DNA of 64,000 nt from Photobacterium sp. GB-56 (GTDB lineage: Bacteria; Pseudomonadota; Gammaproteobacteria; Enterobacterales; Vibrionaceae): NCBI RefSeq assembly GCF_003026105.1, contig NZ_PYNW01000004.1:124001-188000 (forward strand), read 5' to 3'. The position numbers were made by a program, and so were the translations under genes. Positions 1 through 6,722 of the stretch are shown in pieces (position 1 is the stretch's first letter; each line of letters begins with the position of its first letter). Under the pieces are notes generated by a model. It searched no databases. It worked only from the letters and a program-made list of their open reading frames with translations, and was not told the origin of the DNA.

Positions 1-169
1 ATCATAGCGGGGCGTTTACCTTGCAAGGTGAGATGGGTAAGGTGTTGTTCATAAAAATAATCTGAACGATGTTGCTATGCTTTGTTCATGATAAATATTC
101 CTTTTTTAAAGGTATATTTACCGTAGTCGAGCTTATGGGCTTTCACTCTGCCGCGAAGCGGCCTCGTTC
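1..169 (-). mobile_element. Relic of IS91/tyrosine-recombinase element, copy A (partial)
   Basis: This is the right-hand end of a repeated element whose fuller copy lies at 2853-3656. Read on the minus strand from the ATG at 89 it matches the N-terminus of a phage-integrase-type recombinase (HRSDYFYEQHLTHLTLQGKR). A TAG at codon 5 breaks it, so it is dead. The last 80 bases, including the hairpin CCGCGAAGCGG, match copy C up to CGTTC, which abuts the attC start AACAAG at 170. The rest of the copy lies outside the window. Confidence 0.7.
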
Positions 170-264
170 AACAAGCACTTCAAACGGAACAAAAACAGTT
201 AGTTAGGTTCCGCTTCGCTTCACATTTTAACCAACTATTTTTGTCCGCTTAAGTGGGCGTTATA
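170..264 (+). repeat. attC recombination site 1
   Basis: The site begins with AACAAGCACTT and ends with CTTAAGTGGGCGTTAT, so the outer arms are complementary as in integron attC sites. The inner arms ACAAAAACAG and CTATTTTTGT also pair. The 3' core GCGTTAT is the expected GTT cleavage box. The site lies just upstream of the cassette gene at 285. Confidence is high because both arms and the core are visible; the exact ends are approximate. Confidence 0.8.
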
Positions 265-284
265 CACTAGAGAGGATCCCGTAA

Positions 285-656
285 GTGGATTTGGAACAAC
301 ACATTAAGGAAACATGCGAACATCTCGAAAAAACAGTTTCGTTGATGGGCTGTAAGCTTTGCAAGAAACTTAGCTACATCGAGACTTTGGAAGATGTCCT
401 AATAGTATTGTTGAATGAAAATGATAAAGGTGCAGTTTCAGGCGCTAGGTATTTAATTGGCGTTTATCTCGGTGAGATTGTATTAAATCAAACTGGTGGT
501 GAGTGGTTCAAGAGTGAAGTAAATAACCATTTAGCACTTCGTATAAATAACCAACAGTCGTTTCCAATTGAAGCAGTTGAAGATTTTATTCAGCAACCAG
601 TCAAGGGAAAACTTCAGATCTTTGCGAAAGGGTTAACAGTTGTGCATTGTGTATAA
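285..656 (+). CDS. Integron cassette gene, hypothetical protein
   Basis: This is a 123-residue soluble protein that I do not recognise. It starts at GTG 285, with an AGAGG ribosome-binding site at 271-275, only about 20 bases after the attC1 core, which is the normal layout of an integron cassette. There is no signal peptide or membrane segment. Three cysteines occur, two of them close together (CKLCKK near residue 23). The stop codon TAA is the first part of a TAACAG sequence that starts mobile-element copy B, so the cassette's own attC was probably disrupted there. Function cannot be assigned; many cassette proteins are unknowns. Confidence 0.65.
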   Translation: MDLEQHIKETCEHLEKTVSLMGCKLCKKLSYIETLEDVLIVLLNENDKGAVSGARYLIGVYLGEIVLNQTGGEWFKSEVNNHLALRINNQQSFPIEAVEDFIQQPVKGKLQIFAKGLTVVHCV

Positions 657-1075
657 CAGATAAGGATATGTGTTGCGAAGCCGACACCTATCCGAAGTGT
701 TGGACAAGCCCAAGCCACCTTATATAAGTAAATATTGGAAATAGCATGAAGGGAAATGCCAAAAAGAAGTCGAGCGTTATCCTTGGTGTGAACCAATAAT
801 ATTAATACCCTGATTTATAATAAAATTCTCTTTAATTATGAAGCGTTAAAGCCATTATCCTTATTATTTAACGTCGGTTATCTGGGTCGAAATATCCCCG
901 TTAATTGCATGACATGTTGGCAGCAGGGGCAAAAGGGTTGGGCTTTTATACGTACCGTTTTATTCGGTGAGGGCCACGCCAGTTGCCCGGTTAACATGAA
1001 CATAAATTGGATCGCTTTAAGCTGCTTTTTATCATCACCAAAAGCCCAATAATGCCTAAACATGGAGATGAAACC
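654..1075. mobile_element. Relic of IS91/tyrosine-recombinase element, copy B
   Basis: This stretch is nearly the same as 2853-3230 (copy C). It starts TAACAGATAAGGATATG and holds an imperfect hairpin (GGATATGTGTTG pairing with CGACACCTATCC), then a conserved 100-base tail ending GAGCGTTATCCTT. From about 860 it carries the transposase C-terminus on the minus strand. The recombinase half seen in copies A and C is missing, so the copy is truncated near 1075. Confidence 0.75.
878..1065 (-). pseudogene. IS91-family (Y2) transposase C-terminal fragment
   Basis: The minus-strand reading RHYWAFGDDKKQLKAIQF followed by a CPCCQHVM zinc-ribbon-like motif and the end TGIFR matches the C-terminus of IS91-type transposases (family pattern RHYGLL...CPxC). 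About 60 residues of a normally 400-residue protein remain. The catalytic HUH and double-tyrosine region is absent, so this is a remnant. Copy C holds a slightly longer version. Confidence 0.6.
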
Positions 1076-1516
1076 CTACTTTGTCGCCATCTCTCTTATC
1101 TCTATTTCCTTTCTTTGCGAGTTTCAGATAATCCTATTTCAATGAGGCGAAATGCTTTTGTTTGCTGGTAATGAGACTACCTGTGTTTTTACCCAGTCAT
1201 AATGCAAATCGTAAATTTTGCCGATTAAGTCTCGTTTTTAATCAGAAAATTTTCTTAATTACCTCAGTAGGTGCTTTTAACTTATTGATATTAAATAACT
1301 AGCTTTACTGTTTGTGTATTTAATCCGATGGACAAAATACCGTTCTTACTTTTACCAACGTAAATATATCGGGTATATGCTAATTTTTGCGACTAAGGCA
1401 ATAAAAATAAATGTTTTTATTTATTAGAATGTTGAATATTTGCTGTATTAATAAAGCGTAAAAGTAAGAATGCTTATTAATATACTGTTATAAACCACAA
1501 GAAGTATCAATGTAGT
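1076..1516. other. AT-rich gap between element relic and cassette gene
   Basis: No credible ORF was found on either strand. The stretch follows the truncation point of copy B and leads to the gene at 1517. No attC core is visible immediately before that gene, unlike its neighbours, so a cassette junction may have been lost. AT-rich blocks near 1380-1500 could hold a promoter, but no clear -35/-10 pair stands out. Confidence 0.4.
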
Positions 1517-2074
1517 ATGGAAAATAAACAAGAAAATAAGAAAGAAGCTGGGTGTCTAGGCTATGTTATTGGTGGGATGTCATTTATTCCATTAATTGGT
1601 GTTTTATTCGGAATAGTTGCCATTATATGGGGCTTTGCAATAAAGCATACAAAGCTAAAAGTTGTTGGTGCATGCGGTATTGCATTTACTGTAATTCTTT
1701 ATAGTTCGTTGGGTTACTTTGGCTTTGTACAAGAGGGAGGCGTTTATGATGATTTACGCAGTGAACTGACTAAAACACAATTAACAAGTGCTGTACAAGC
1801 AATAGAGTTTTATAAAGTGCAAAATGGACAGTACCCTGAGTCATTAGAAGTGTTGCAAAAGTCCTTACCAGAGAACTCTATGGTTTTTCTTCATGATGCA
1901 GCGCAAGTAAACACAGAAGGGAAGCTTTACTATTACATGCTAATTAATGAAAGCTCATACCATATTCGCTCTTATGGTCGTGATGGCGTACTAAACACCT
2001 CTGATGATATTTTGCCTTCACCAATAAAGAATGTAGGCTTAGTTGCAGACTATAAAGTTGCAAGTGGTTTATAA
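1517..2074 (+). CDS. Cassette gene: membrane protein with GspG-like C-terminal domain
   Basis: The 185-residue product has two hydrophobic segments at about residues 14-42 and 46-70, like small DUF4190-type membrane proteins. A soluble part follows that resembles the type II secretion pseudopilin GspG: a helix with YKVQNGQYPESLEVL near residues 97-111 and a SYGRDGVLNTSDDI motif near residues 153-166, typical of the GspG calcium loop. A role in secretion is not implied; it lacks a prepilin peptidase site. The stop TAA at 2072-2074 is the first base triplet of the attC2 5' core, so the gene and its recombination site overlap, a normal cassette feature. Confidence 0.7.
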   Translation: MENKQENKKEAGCLGYVIGGMSFIPLIGVLFGIVAIIWGFAIKHTKLKVVGACGIAFTVILYSSLGYFGFVQEGGVYDDLRSELTKTQLTSAVQAIEFYKVQNGQYPESLEVLQKSLPENSMVFLHDAAQVNTEGKLYYYMLINESSYHIRSYGRDGVLNTSDDILPSPIKNVGLVADYKVASGL

Positions 2075-2168
2075 CAAGCGCTTGAACCAAAGGACGCAAA
2101 ACAGCAGGCTTGCGCTCCTTCGTCTCTAATTTTAGCCTGCTATTTTGCGCCGGTTAAGCGGGCGTTAT
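2072..2168 (+). repeat. attC recombination site 2
   Basis: This is the clearest attC in the window. The 5' core TAACAAGCGCTTGAACC pairs with the 3' end CGGTTAAGCGGGCGTTA. The inner arms CAAAACAGCAGGCT and AGCCTGCTATTTTG form a long stem with small bulges. The 3' cleavage box is GCGTTAT at 2162-2168. The gene at 2185 starts 17 bases later. Confidence 0.88.
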
Positions 2169-2184
2169 ATTCTATGAGGGCATA

Positions 2185-2847
2185 GTGAAAAAGTTCCTAT
2201 TGATAATAATAAATTGTTGTTTGATCGTCAGTTGTAACTCAACTGGCAATTCGACTGGAAAAGAACCTGACAAATTTGCTCAAATAGCCATAGAAAAAGC
2301 TGAAAACGGAGACCATGCCGCTCAGTATTTTTTGGCTTCTTATTATGCTGACGGTAAGCGTGGCCTCCCTAAAGACAAAAATAAAGCAATTTATTGGTAT
2401 CAAAAATCAGCAACTGGCGGAAACTCAAGGTCACAAAATAACCTAGCTGTAATTTTTGAAAAATCAAAAAATTTGGAAGAAGCCGTATATTGGTATAAGA
2501 AAGCTGTTTCAAATAATAATAAAGTTGCAATGATCAATTTAGGTACGTTGTATATGAAGGGGCAAGGGGTTAACAAAGATCAAAAAAAGGGGTATGAGCT
2601 ACTCTTGCGTTCCGCAAAATTAAAAGAAGGAAAAGCACAAAGAATGTTAGCATCAAGCTATCATTATGGATATGGAACCAAGTTAGACTATAACGAAGCG
2701 TATGCTTGGTACATGACCGCTAAAAGCAATGGAGTAAATGTAGAAAAATTCTTAAAGAGTTTACCTAAAATTGGTAAGGGGTTTGAGTTATCCAAAGCCG
2801 AATTACTAAGTGAGAAATACAAAAACCTTTACGGAGGGGCTTTGTAA
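2185..2847 (+). CDS. Cassette gene: SEL1-repeat lipoprotein
   Basis: The 220-residue product starts at GTG 2185 with a GAGGG ribosome-binding site about 6 bases upstream. Residues 1-17 form a lipoprotein signal ending in the lipobox LIVSC. The rest is a run of SEL1-like (TPR-type) helical repeats, recognisable by A.YFLASYYADGKRGLPKD, KAIYWYQKSA, EAVYWYKKAV, AMINLGTLYMKGQGV and YEAYAWY-like blocks. SEL1 proteins are scaffolds for protein-protein contacts; an envelope location follows from the signal. It sits between attC2 and element copy C, so it belongs to the cassette array and was probably acquired horizontally. Confidence 0.82.
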   Translation: MKKFLLIIINCCLIVSCNSTGNSTGKEPDKFAQIAIEKAENGDHAAQYFLASYYADGKRGLPKDKNKAIYWYQKSATGGNSRSQNNLAVIFEKSKNLEEAVYWYKKAVSNNNKVAMINLGTLYMKGQGVNKDQKKGYELLLRSAKLKEGKAQRMLASSYHYGYGTKLDYNEAYAWYMTAKSNGVNVEKFLKSLPKIGKGFELSKAELLSEKYKNLYGGAL

Positions 2848-3076
2848 AAATATAACAAATAAGGATATGTGTCGCGAAGCCGACACCTATCCGAAGTGTT
2901 GGACAAGCCCAAGTCACCTTATATAAGTAAATATTGGAAATATCATGAAGGGTGATGCCAAAAAGAAGTCGAGCGTTATCCTTGGTGTAAACCAGTAATT
3001 TTAATACACTGATTTATAATAAAATCCTCTTTAATTCTGAAGCGTGCAAGCCATTATCCTTATTATTGAACGTCGG

Positions 3077-3303
3077 TTATTTGTGTCGAAATATTCCCGT
3101 TAATTGCATGACATGTTGGCAGTAGGGGCAAAAGGGTTGGGCTTTTATAGGTGCCGTATTATTCGGTGAGGACAACATCAGTTGCCCGGCTAACATGAAC
3201 ATAAATTGGATCGCTTTAAGCTGTTTCTTACTATGACCCCGCAGCAAACCATAATCACGTACCCGACGAAATCCTTTCGGTAATATATACTGCAATATCC
3301 ATC
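3077..3303 (-). pseudogene. IS91-family (Y2) transposase C-terminal fragment
   Basis: The minus strand encodes LQYILPKGFRRVRDYGLLRG, the highly characteristic block near the C-terminus of IS91/ISCR transposases, followed by a CPYCQHVM motif. About 72 residues remain. The catalytic N-terminal two thirds are gone; the fragment is fused almost directly to the end of the broken recombinase reading frame. Confidence 0.75.
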
Positions 3304-3304
3304 T

Positions 3305-3576
3305 CTAATAACGTTGAAGCACATGCCTAAAGAAAAGTTGTAAGTCATTGCGATCAATTTTCACGGTACTCCATGAATGTGTTTTGATCAGTTGTGTAAA
3401 ATACCGCTTCAAATCGTCGGTAGTTAAATTGTTGCCGATTTATCCAGTTGATGTGTGATGTGACGTAGTGCACGACTATAAGCATCAATAGTAGCGGGAC
3501 GTTTACCTTGCAAGGTGAGATGGGTAAGATGTTGTTCATAAAGATAATCTGGACGATGTTGCTGCGCTTTGTTCAT
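3305..3576 (-). pseudogene. Tyrosine recombinase N-terminal (SAM-like) fragment, frameshifted
   Basis: From the ATG at 3576 the minus strand reads MNKAQQHRPDYLYEQHLTHL then a conserved GKRPATIDAYSRA block, typical of the core-binding domain of phage-type integrases. The frame closes after about 50 residues at SATI-stop, but the next frame continues in register with LTTDDLKRYFTQLI to a stop at 3305. One frameshift plus loss of the catalytic domain make it a pseudogene. Such recombinase genes travelling with IS91-type transposases are known in marine gamma-proteobacteria. Confidence 0.65.
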
Positions 3577-3656
3577 GATAAATACTCATTTTGGAAAGGT
3601 GTATTTACCGTAGTTGAGCTTATGGTTTTTCACTTTGCCGCGCAGCAGCTTCGTTC

Positions 3657-3774
3657 AACAAGGGCTGAAAGGGACTGATAGTACTGGATCAATTTTTAGT
3701 CTTTTTAAATTGTGGTGTTTAAGGTGGTTGTTTCGTACGAGTAGTGCGTTTTTAGCCCCTAAAGCTGACGTTTT
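3657..3774 (+). repeat. attC-like recombination site 3
   Basis: The stretch starts AACAAGGGCTGAAAGGGACTG and ends TTTTTAGCCCCTAAAGCTGACGTTTTAG, with the GTGTTTAAGGTGGTTG block common in Vibrio attC sites in the middle. The outer arms (GGGCT / AGCCCC) can pair, but less perfectly than in attC1 and attC2. The GTT core is GACGTTTTAG at 3766-3775. Confidence 0.6.
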
Positions 3775-3784
3775 AGGAGGAAAG

Positions 3785-4324
3785 ATGATTCCAACAGGAA
3801 TGGAAGTTGTAAAAGAAAGAGAAAGACTCGTTATTTCTAAAGAGGCATCTATTGAAGCTTATAAGGCTTTTACCTGGAGTGATTATTACCCTCAGCAGTG
3901 GAAGAGTAAAATCGAAGAAGGGAAAGGTTCTGCTGGGTTTAATTTTTCAGCTTTTTTACTTACGTACAGGTGGTGTTTCTTTAGAAAATTGAACAAGCTT
4001 GGGTTAATCCTCTTTATTGTTGAAAGTCTAATTCTTGCTGCTGGTTTGATATCTATCAGAACATATCAGTTCGAACCGATTGTCGCTATATTCGCGGTTA
4101 CAGCGGGAATTTTCACTATGATGATTTTTACAGGATTCTACGCTAATAGTGCTTATTTTAATCATGCACGAAAGCAGGTAGAAAGCTATATAAACTCTCG
4201 AATACCTGAAATACACTTTGGAGAAGCATTACGTAGTGACGGTGGAACAAGTATTGGAAATGTTCTTATCTTTATAGCTCTGAATGGGTTTATAACGTCA
4301 TTACCAAAACTTGGTTTGGTGTAA
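3785..4324 (+). CDS. Cassette gene: DUF2628-like membrane protein
   Basis: The start was set at ATG 3785, with AGGAGGA just upstream, rather than the longer reading frame from 3614, because the extra 57 codons lie across the attC site. The resulting 179-residue protein has a soluble N-terminus, an FNFSAFLLTYRWCFFRKLNK segment typical of DUF2628 proteins (aromatic, then a short R-rich turn), two membrane segments at about residues 83-107 and 110-132, and a C-terminal hydrophobic tail. The role of this family is unknown. It is the last cassette before chromosomal genes. Confidence 0.7.
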   Translation: MIPTGMEVVKERERLVISKEASIEAYKAFTWSDYYPQQWKSKIEEGKGSAGFNFSAFLLTYRWCFFRKLNKLGLILFIVESLILAAGLISIRTYQFEPIVAIFAVTAGIFTMMIFTGFYANSAYFNHARKQVESYINSRIPEIHFGEALRSDGGTSIGNVLIFIALNGFITSLPKLGLV

Positions 4325-4331
4325 TCTCCTA

Positions 4332-4516
4332 TAACAAATAATGATATGTGTCGCGCAGACGACACCTATCCGAAGGGTTGGACAAGCCCAAGCCACCTTA
4401 TATAAGTAAATATTGGAAATATCATGAAGGGGGATGCCCAAAAGAAGTCGAGCGTTATCCTTTGTGTGACTAAATATTTTTAAAGCTTTGATTTATAATT
4501 CTATTATCTTTAATAA
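4332..4516. mobile_element. Relic of IS91-type element end, copy D
   Basis: The stretch starts TAACAAATAATGATATGTG and matches the left ends of copies B and C, including the hairpin (GATATGTGTCG with CGACACCTATC) and the end GAGCGTTATCC. Similarity fades near 4516. No coding remnant is left. It directly follows the last cassette gene. Confidence 0.7.
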
Positions 4517-4517
4517 G

Positions 4518-4552
4518 GCAGCAATAAAGAATCCTAATTGCTGCTTTTTTTA
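4518..4552 (+). terminator. Rho-independent terminator closing the cassette region
   Basis: GCAGCAAT pairs with ATTGCTGC across a 12-base loop, followed by seven T. It would stop + strand readthrough from the cassettes before the minus-strand kinase gene. Confidence 0.75.
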
Positions 4553-4567
4553 TCCCATTGGTTAGCT

Positions 4568-5971
4568 TTATTCGCTGCAATTCTTTTTCGGTATCCTTAC
4601 TAATACCTGAAACTCCCCATTGGCTAACTGGTTTATTGATAACTCGTAATCGTTAATTTTGCAGATGTTATCAACGATAGATAACCCCAAACCATAGCGA
4701 TTGTTATTAGAACGTGAATCGTCATGTTGAAATAACGGTTGCACCAGTTTATCGACTTCCTGCTGTGAGTAATTAATAGAGGATGGGTTGGTGATAGTGA
4801 ATACCACACCCTGAGTATCATCATTAATCGTAATATTAATAGCGGTATTAGGCTCGCTGTAAAACAGTGCATTATCTAATAAGTTGGTGATGATGGTTTT
4901 TAAACAAAACTCATCAGCGAGAACTGGGTACTGAAGTGTGTTATTTAAAACGACACGTTGTTTAATATCGTCATATTTAAAGTTTAAATCGTGAATCACG
5001 GTATTTGATAAGGTTGTGATTTCAATCGGCTGTTTATAAATAGAAAGCGAATGAGACGTGCGTTGTAGTAATAATAGGTTTTCTACTATCACTTTCATTC
5101 GGTTCGATATTTGGAGAATGTCCGAGGTAAAAGTTTTCGCTAAACGTTCATCATCGGGAAAGCGTTGATGCACTTCGGTTAGGGTGATGAGTTCTGCAAT
5201 AGGGGTTTTGATTTCGTGGGCGATATCAGAGGTGATCCGTTTTTCGTTATCGACCATTTTACGGTTAGTTTCGAGGAAGTTATTAAGCTCTTTACGGATC
5301 AAATCAATCTCAATATAAGAGGATGCATTTTCTTTAAACGCAAAGGTGTGATTGTGTCGTTGCTGTTTATTTTCGTTAAACAGTTTTATTTGATCGTTTA
5401 AGTTTACGAGAGGATCAAGCCCTTTAGTCACAATGATTTTAGCGACGACACGCATAATGATCATCGAGAGTAAAAAGCTACCAACCAGTAAAATATCGAG
5501 AATCCCCGTAACCTTATCAAGTCCTGTCGTTGATGCATAAATGGTTAAATAAATAGGGGTTGGTTTTTTATCTTTAGGTTTTGCGAGATAAGAGTATAGA
5601 AATGCCTTACCTATCTCATGGTTTGGTAAAGTGACATCGACAATTTGATAGCTATTTAGTGGTAACTTCTTGTGCAGTAAATTGATGTTGGGGTAATCAT
5701 TGAGCGATGTAGAACGATAAATGACATCATCATTTTTCCAGATCTGATAATAGGCATAATCTTTATCGCTTTTAATCGTTTGTGCAAAATCTTGGATATT
5801 GGTGATGGTTTTAAACTGTCCGGCTTTTTGTTGGATCTCTAATTCAAATTGTTCTTGAACCCAATTATCCACACTGAAATCGACGAAAGTAAAAACAATA
5901 ATAATAAAGAAGCCAAATACGGCGCTGATCGCGTTAATTAAATTCTTTTTAATTGATCGAGGATTTGTCAT
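4568..5971 (-). CDS. Sensor histidine kinase of the eptA operon (PmrB/CarS-like)
   Basis: This 467-residue inner-membrane kinase has a membrane segment at residues 13-32, a periplasmic part to about 155, a second membrane segment at 156-178 and a cytoplasmic catalytic part. The phosphoacceptor is His252 in SDIAHEIKTP. The N box is ITNLLDNALF (360-369) and the ATP-binding glycine box is YGLGLSI (426-432). It follows the response regulator gene by only 2 bases and is the last gene of the eptA operon. By analogy with PmrAB of enterobacteria and CarRS/VprAB of Vibrio it should sense envelope stress or antimicrobial peptides and control lipid A modification. That signal is inferred, not visible. 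Confidence 0.9.
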   Translation of the reverse strand: MTNPRSIKKNLINAISAVFGFFIIIVFTFVDFSVDNWVQEQFELEIQQKAGQFKTITNIQDFAQTIKSDKDYAYYQIWKNDDVIYRSTSLNDYPNINLLHKKLPLNSYQIVDVTLPNHEIGKAFLYSYLAKPKDKKPTPIYLTIYASTTGLDKVTGILDILLVGSFLLSMIIMRVVAKIIVTKGLDPLVNLNDQIKLFNENKQQRHNHTFAFKENASSYIEIDLIRKELNNFLETNRKMVDNEKRITSDIAHEIKTPIAELITLTEVHQRFPDDERLAKTFTSDILQISNRMKVIVENLLLLQRTSHSLSIYKQPIEITTLSNTVIHDLNFKYDDIKQRVVLNNTLQYPVLADEFCLKTIITNLLDNALFYSEPNTAINITINDDTQGVVFTITNPSSINYSQQEVDKLVQPLFQHDDSRSNNNRYGLGLSIVDNICKINDYELSINQLANGEFQVLVRIPKKNCSE

Positions 5972-5973
5972 GT

Positions 5974-6645
5974 TTAACTCTCTACGTAATACCCAAAACC
6001 GCGTTTATTTTTTATTGGCAATACAGCCTCAATATTTTTCGCTTTTTTACGCATGGTAGAGATATGTACTTCAATGGTATTTTTCGAAATATAGTCGAAG
6101 TTATTAGTAATATTATCGCTGATCATACTAGCGGTCAGGATTTGACCTCGGTGAGTGAAGAGATAATCGATGATCTTAAATTCATTCGGTGTGAGTTCTA
6201 AATCGTTGTTACCATAGAATAACGTTTTGTTATTAAGATCTAACAGAAAGCCATCAATTTCAATGGTATTGGTAATGCTTACAGGTTGGCAACGACGGGA
6301 AATTGCAACCACACGAGCATGGAGTTCATCAAATGAAAAAGGTTTAGTGACATAATCATCAGCACCTTGCATTAAGCCATCAATACGATCTTGGCTTTGT
6401 GTTTTGGCTGAAAGAATAATAATACGAGTTTCAATGCCTGTTTGACGCAGTTTATTTAAAATTGTCATACCGTCAATGCCAGGGAGCATGAGATCTAAAA
6501 TAATAATATCGTAATCATTGTCTAATGCTAAAGTGAGCCCTTCATTACCATTTTCTGCTTCATCAGTGGAAAAGCCTAAATTATTAAACCCCACAGCTAA
6601 ACTACGACGTAATGCCGAGGAATCTTCGATAATCAGTATTTTCAT
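5974..6645 (-). CDS. OmpR/PhoB-family response regulator (PmrA/CarR-like)
   Basis: The 223-residue product starts at ATG 6645 (MKILIIEDS); an upstream TTG at 6660 would add five residues and is less likely. The receiver domain has the acidic pair in IEDS and the phospho-accepting Asp51 in IIILDLMLPGIDG. The C-terminal winged helix is of the OmpR type (ELTPNEFKIIDYLF and NTIEVHISTMRKKAK, ending KRGFGYY). Its gene lies between eptA and the kinase, all on the minus strand. The family binds direct-repeat CTTAA-type boxes, and such a box is present at 8387-8403. Confidence 0.93.
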   Translation of the reverse strand: MKILIIEDSSALRRSLAVGFNNLGFSTDEAENGNEGLTLALDNDYDIIILDLMLPGIDGMTILNKLRQTGIETRIIILSAKTQSQDRIDGLMQGADDYVTKPFSFDELHARVVAISRRCQPVSITNTIEIDGFLLDLNNKTLFYGNNDLELTPNEFKIIDYLFTHRGQILTASMISDNITNNFDYISKNTIEVHISTMRKKAKNIEAVLPIKNKRGFGYYVES

Positions 6646-6665
6646 GGAATGAGAGCTCAAATAAA

Positions 6666-6699
6666 AATGTATACCTGTAATGTCTTACAAGTATACATT
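6666..6699. promoter_or_regulatory. Inverted repeat between eptA and the regulator gene
   Basis: AATGTATAC and GTATACATT form a perfect 9-base inverted repeat with a 16-base spacer, inside the 77-base gap between the two genes. On the minus strand the right part reads CTTAATGTATACTTGTA, which resembles one good and one poor PmrA half-site. It may be an operator for separate control of the regulator genes or an RNA hairpin in the operon mRNA. Confidence 0.5.
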
Positions 6700-6722
6700 A
6701 AGTCAATGGGATCATTGAATAG

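Larger units (their letters stand above)
2853..3656. mobile_element. Relic of IS91/tyrosine-recombinase element, copy C (most complete)
   Basis: This 0.8-kb relic starts TAACAAATAAGGATATG right after the cassette gene and ends CGTTC, abutting the AACAAG of attC3 at 3657. It joins, on the minus strand, a tyrosine-recombinase N-terminus (3576 downward) to an IS91-type transposase C-terminus (to 3077). The middle of both genes has been deleted. Its left third is nearly identical to copy B, its last 190 bases match copy A, and its first 170 bases match copy D. The element is immobile as it stands. Confidence 0.75.

Noticed and set aside
614..796. Minus-strand 60-codon frame across the end of the first cassette gene
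   Set aside because: It crosses from the cassette gene into the non-coding end of a repeated element and is not kept in copies C and D.
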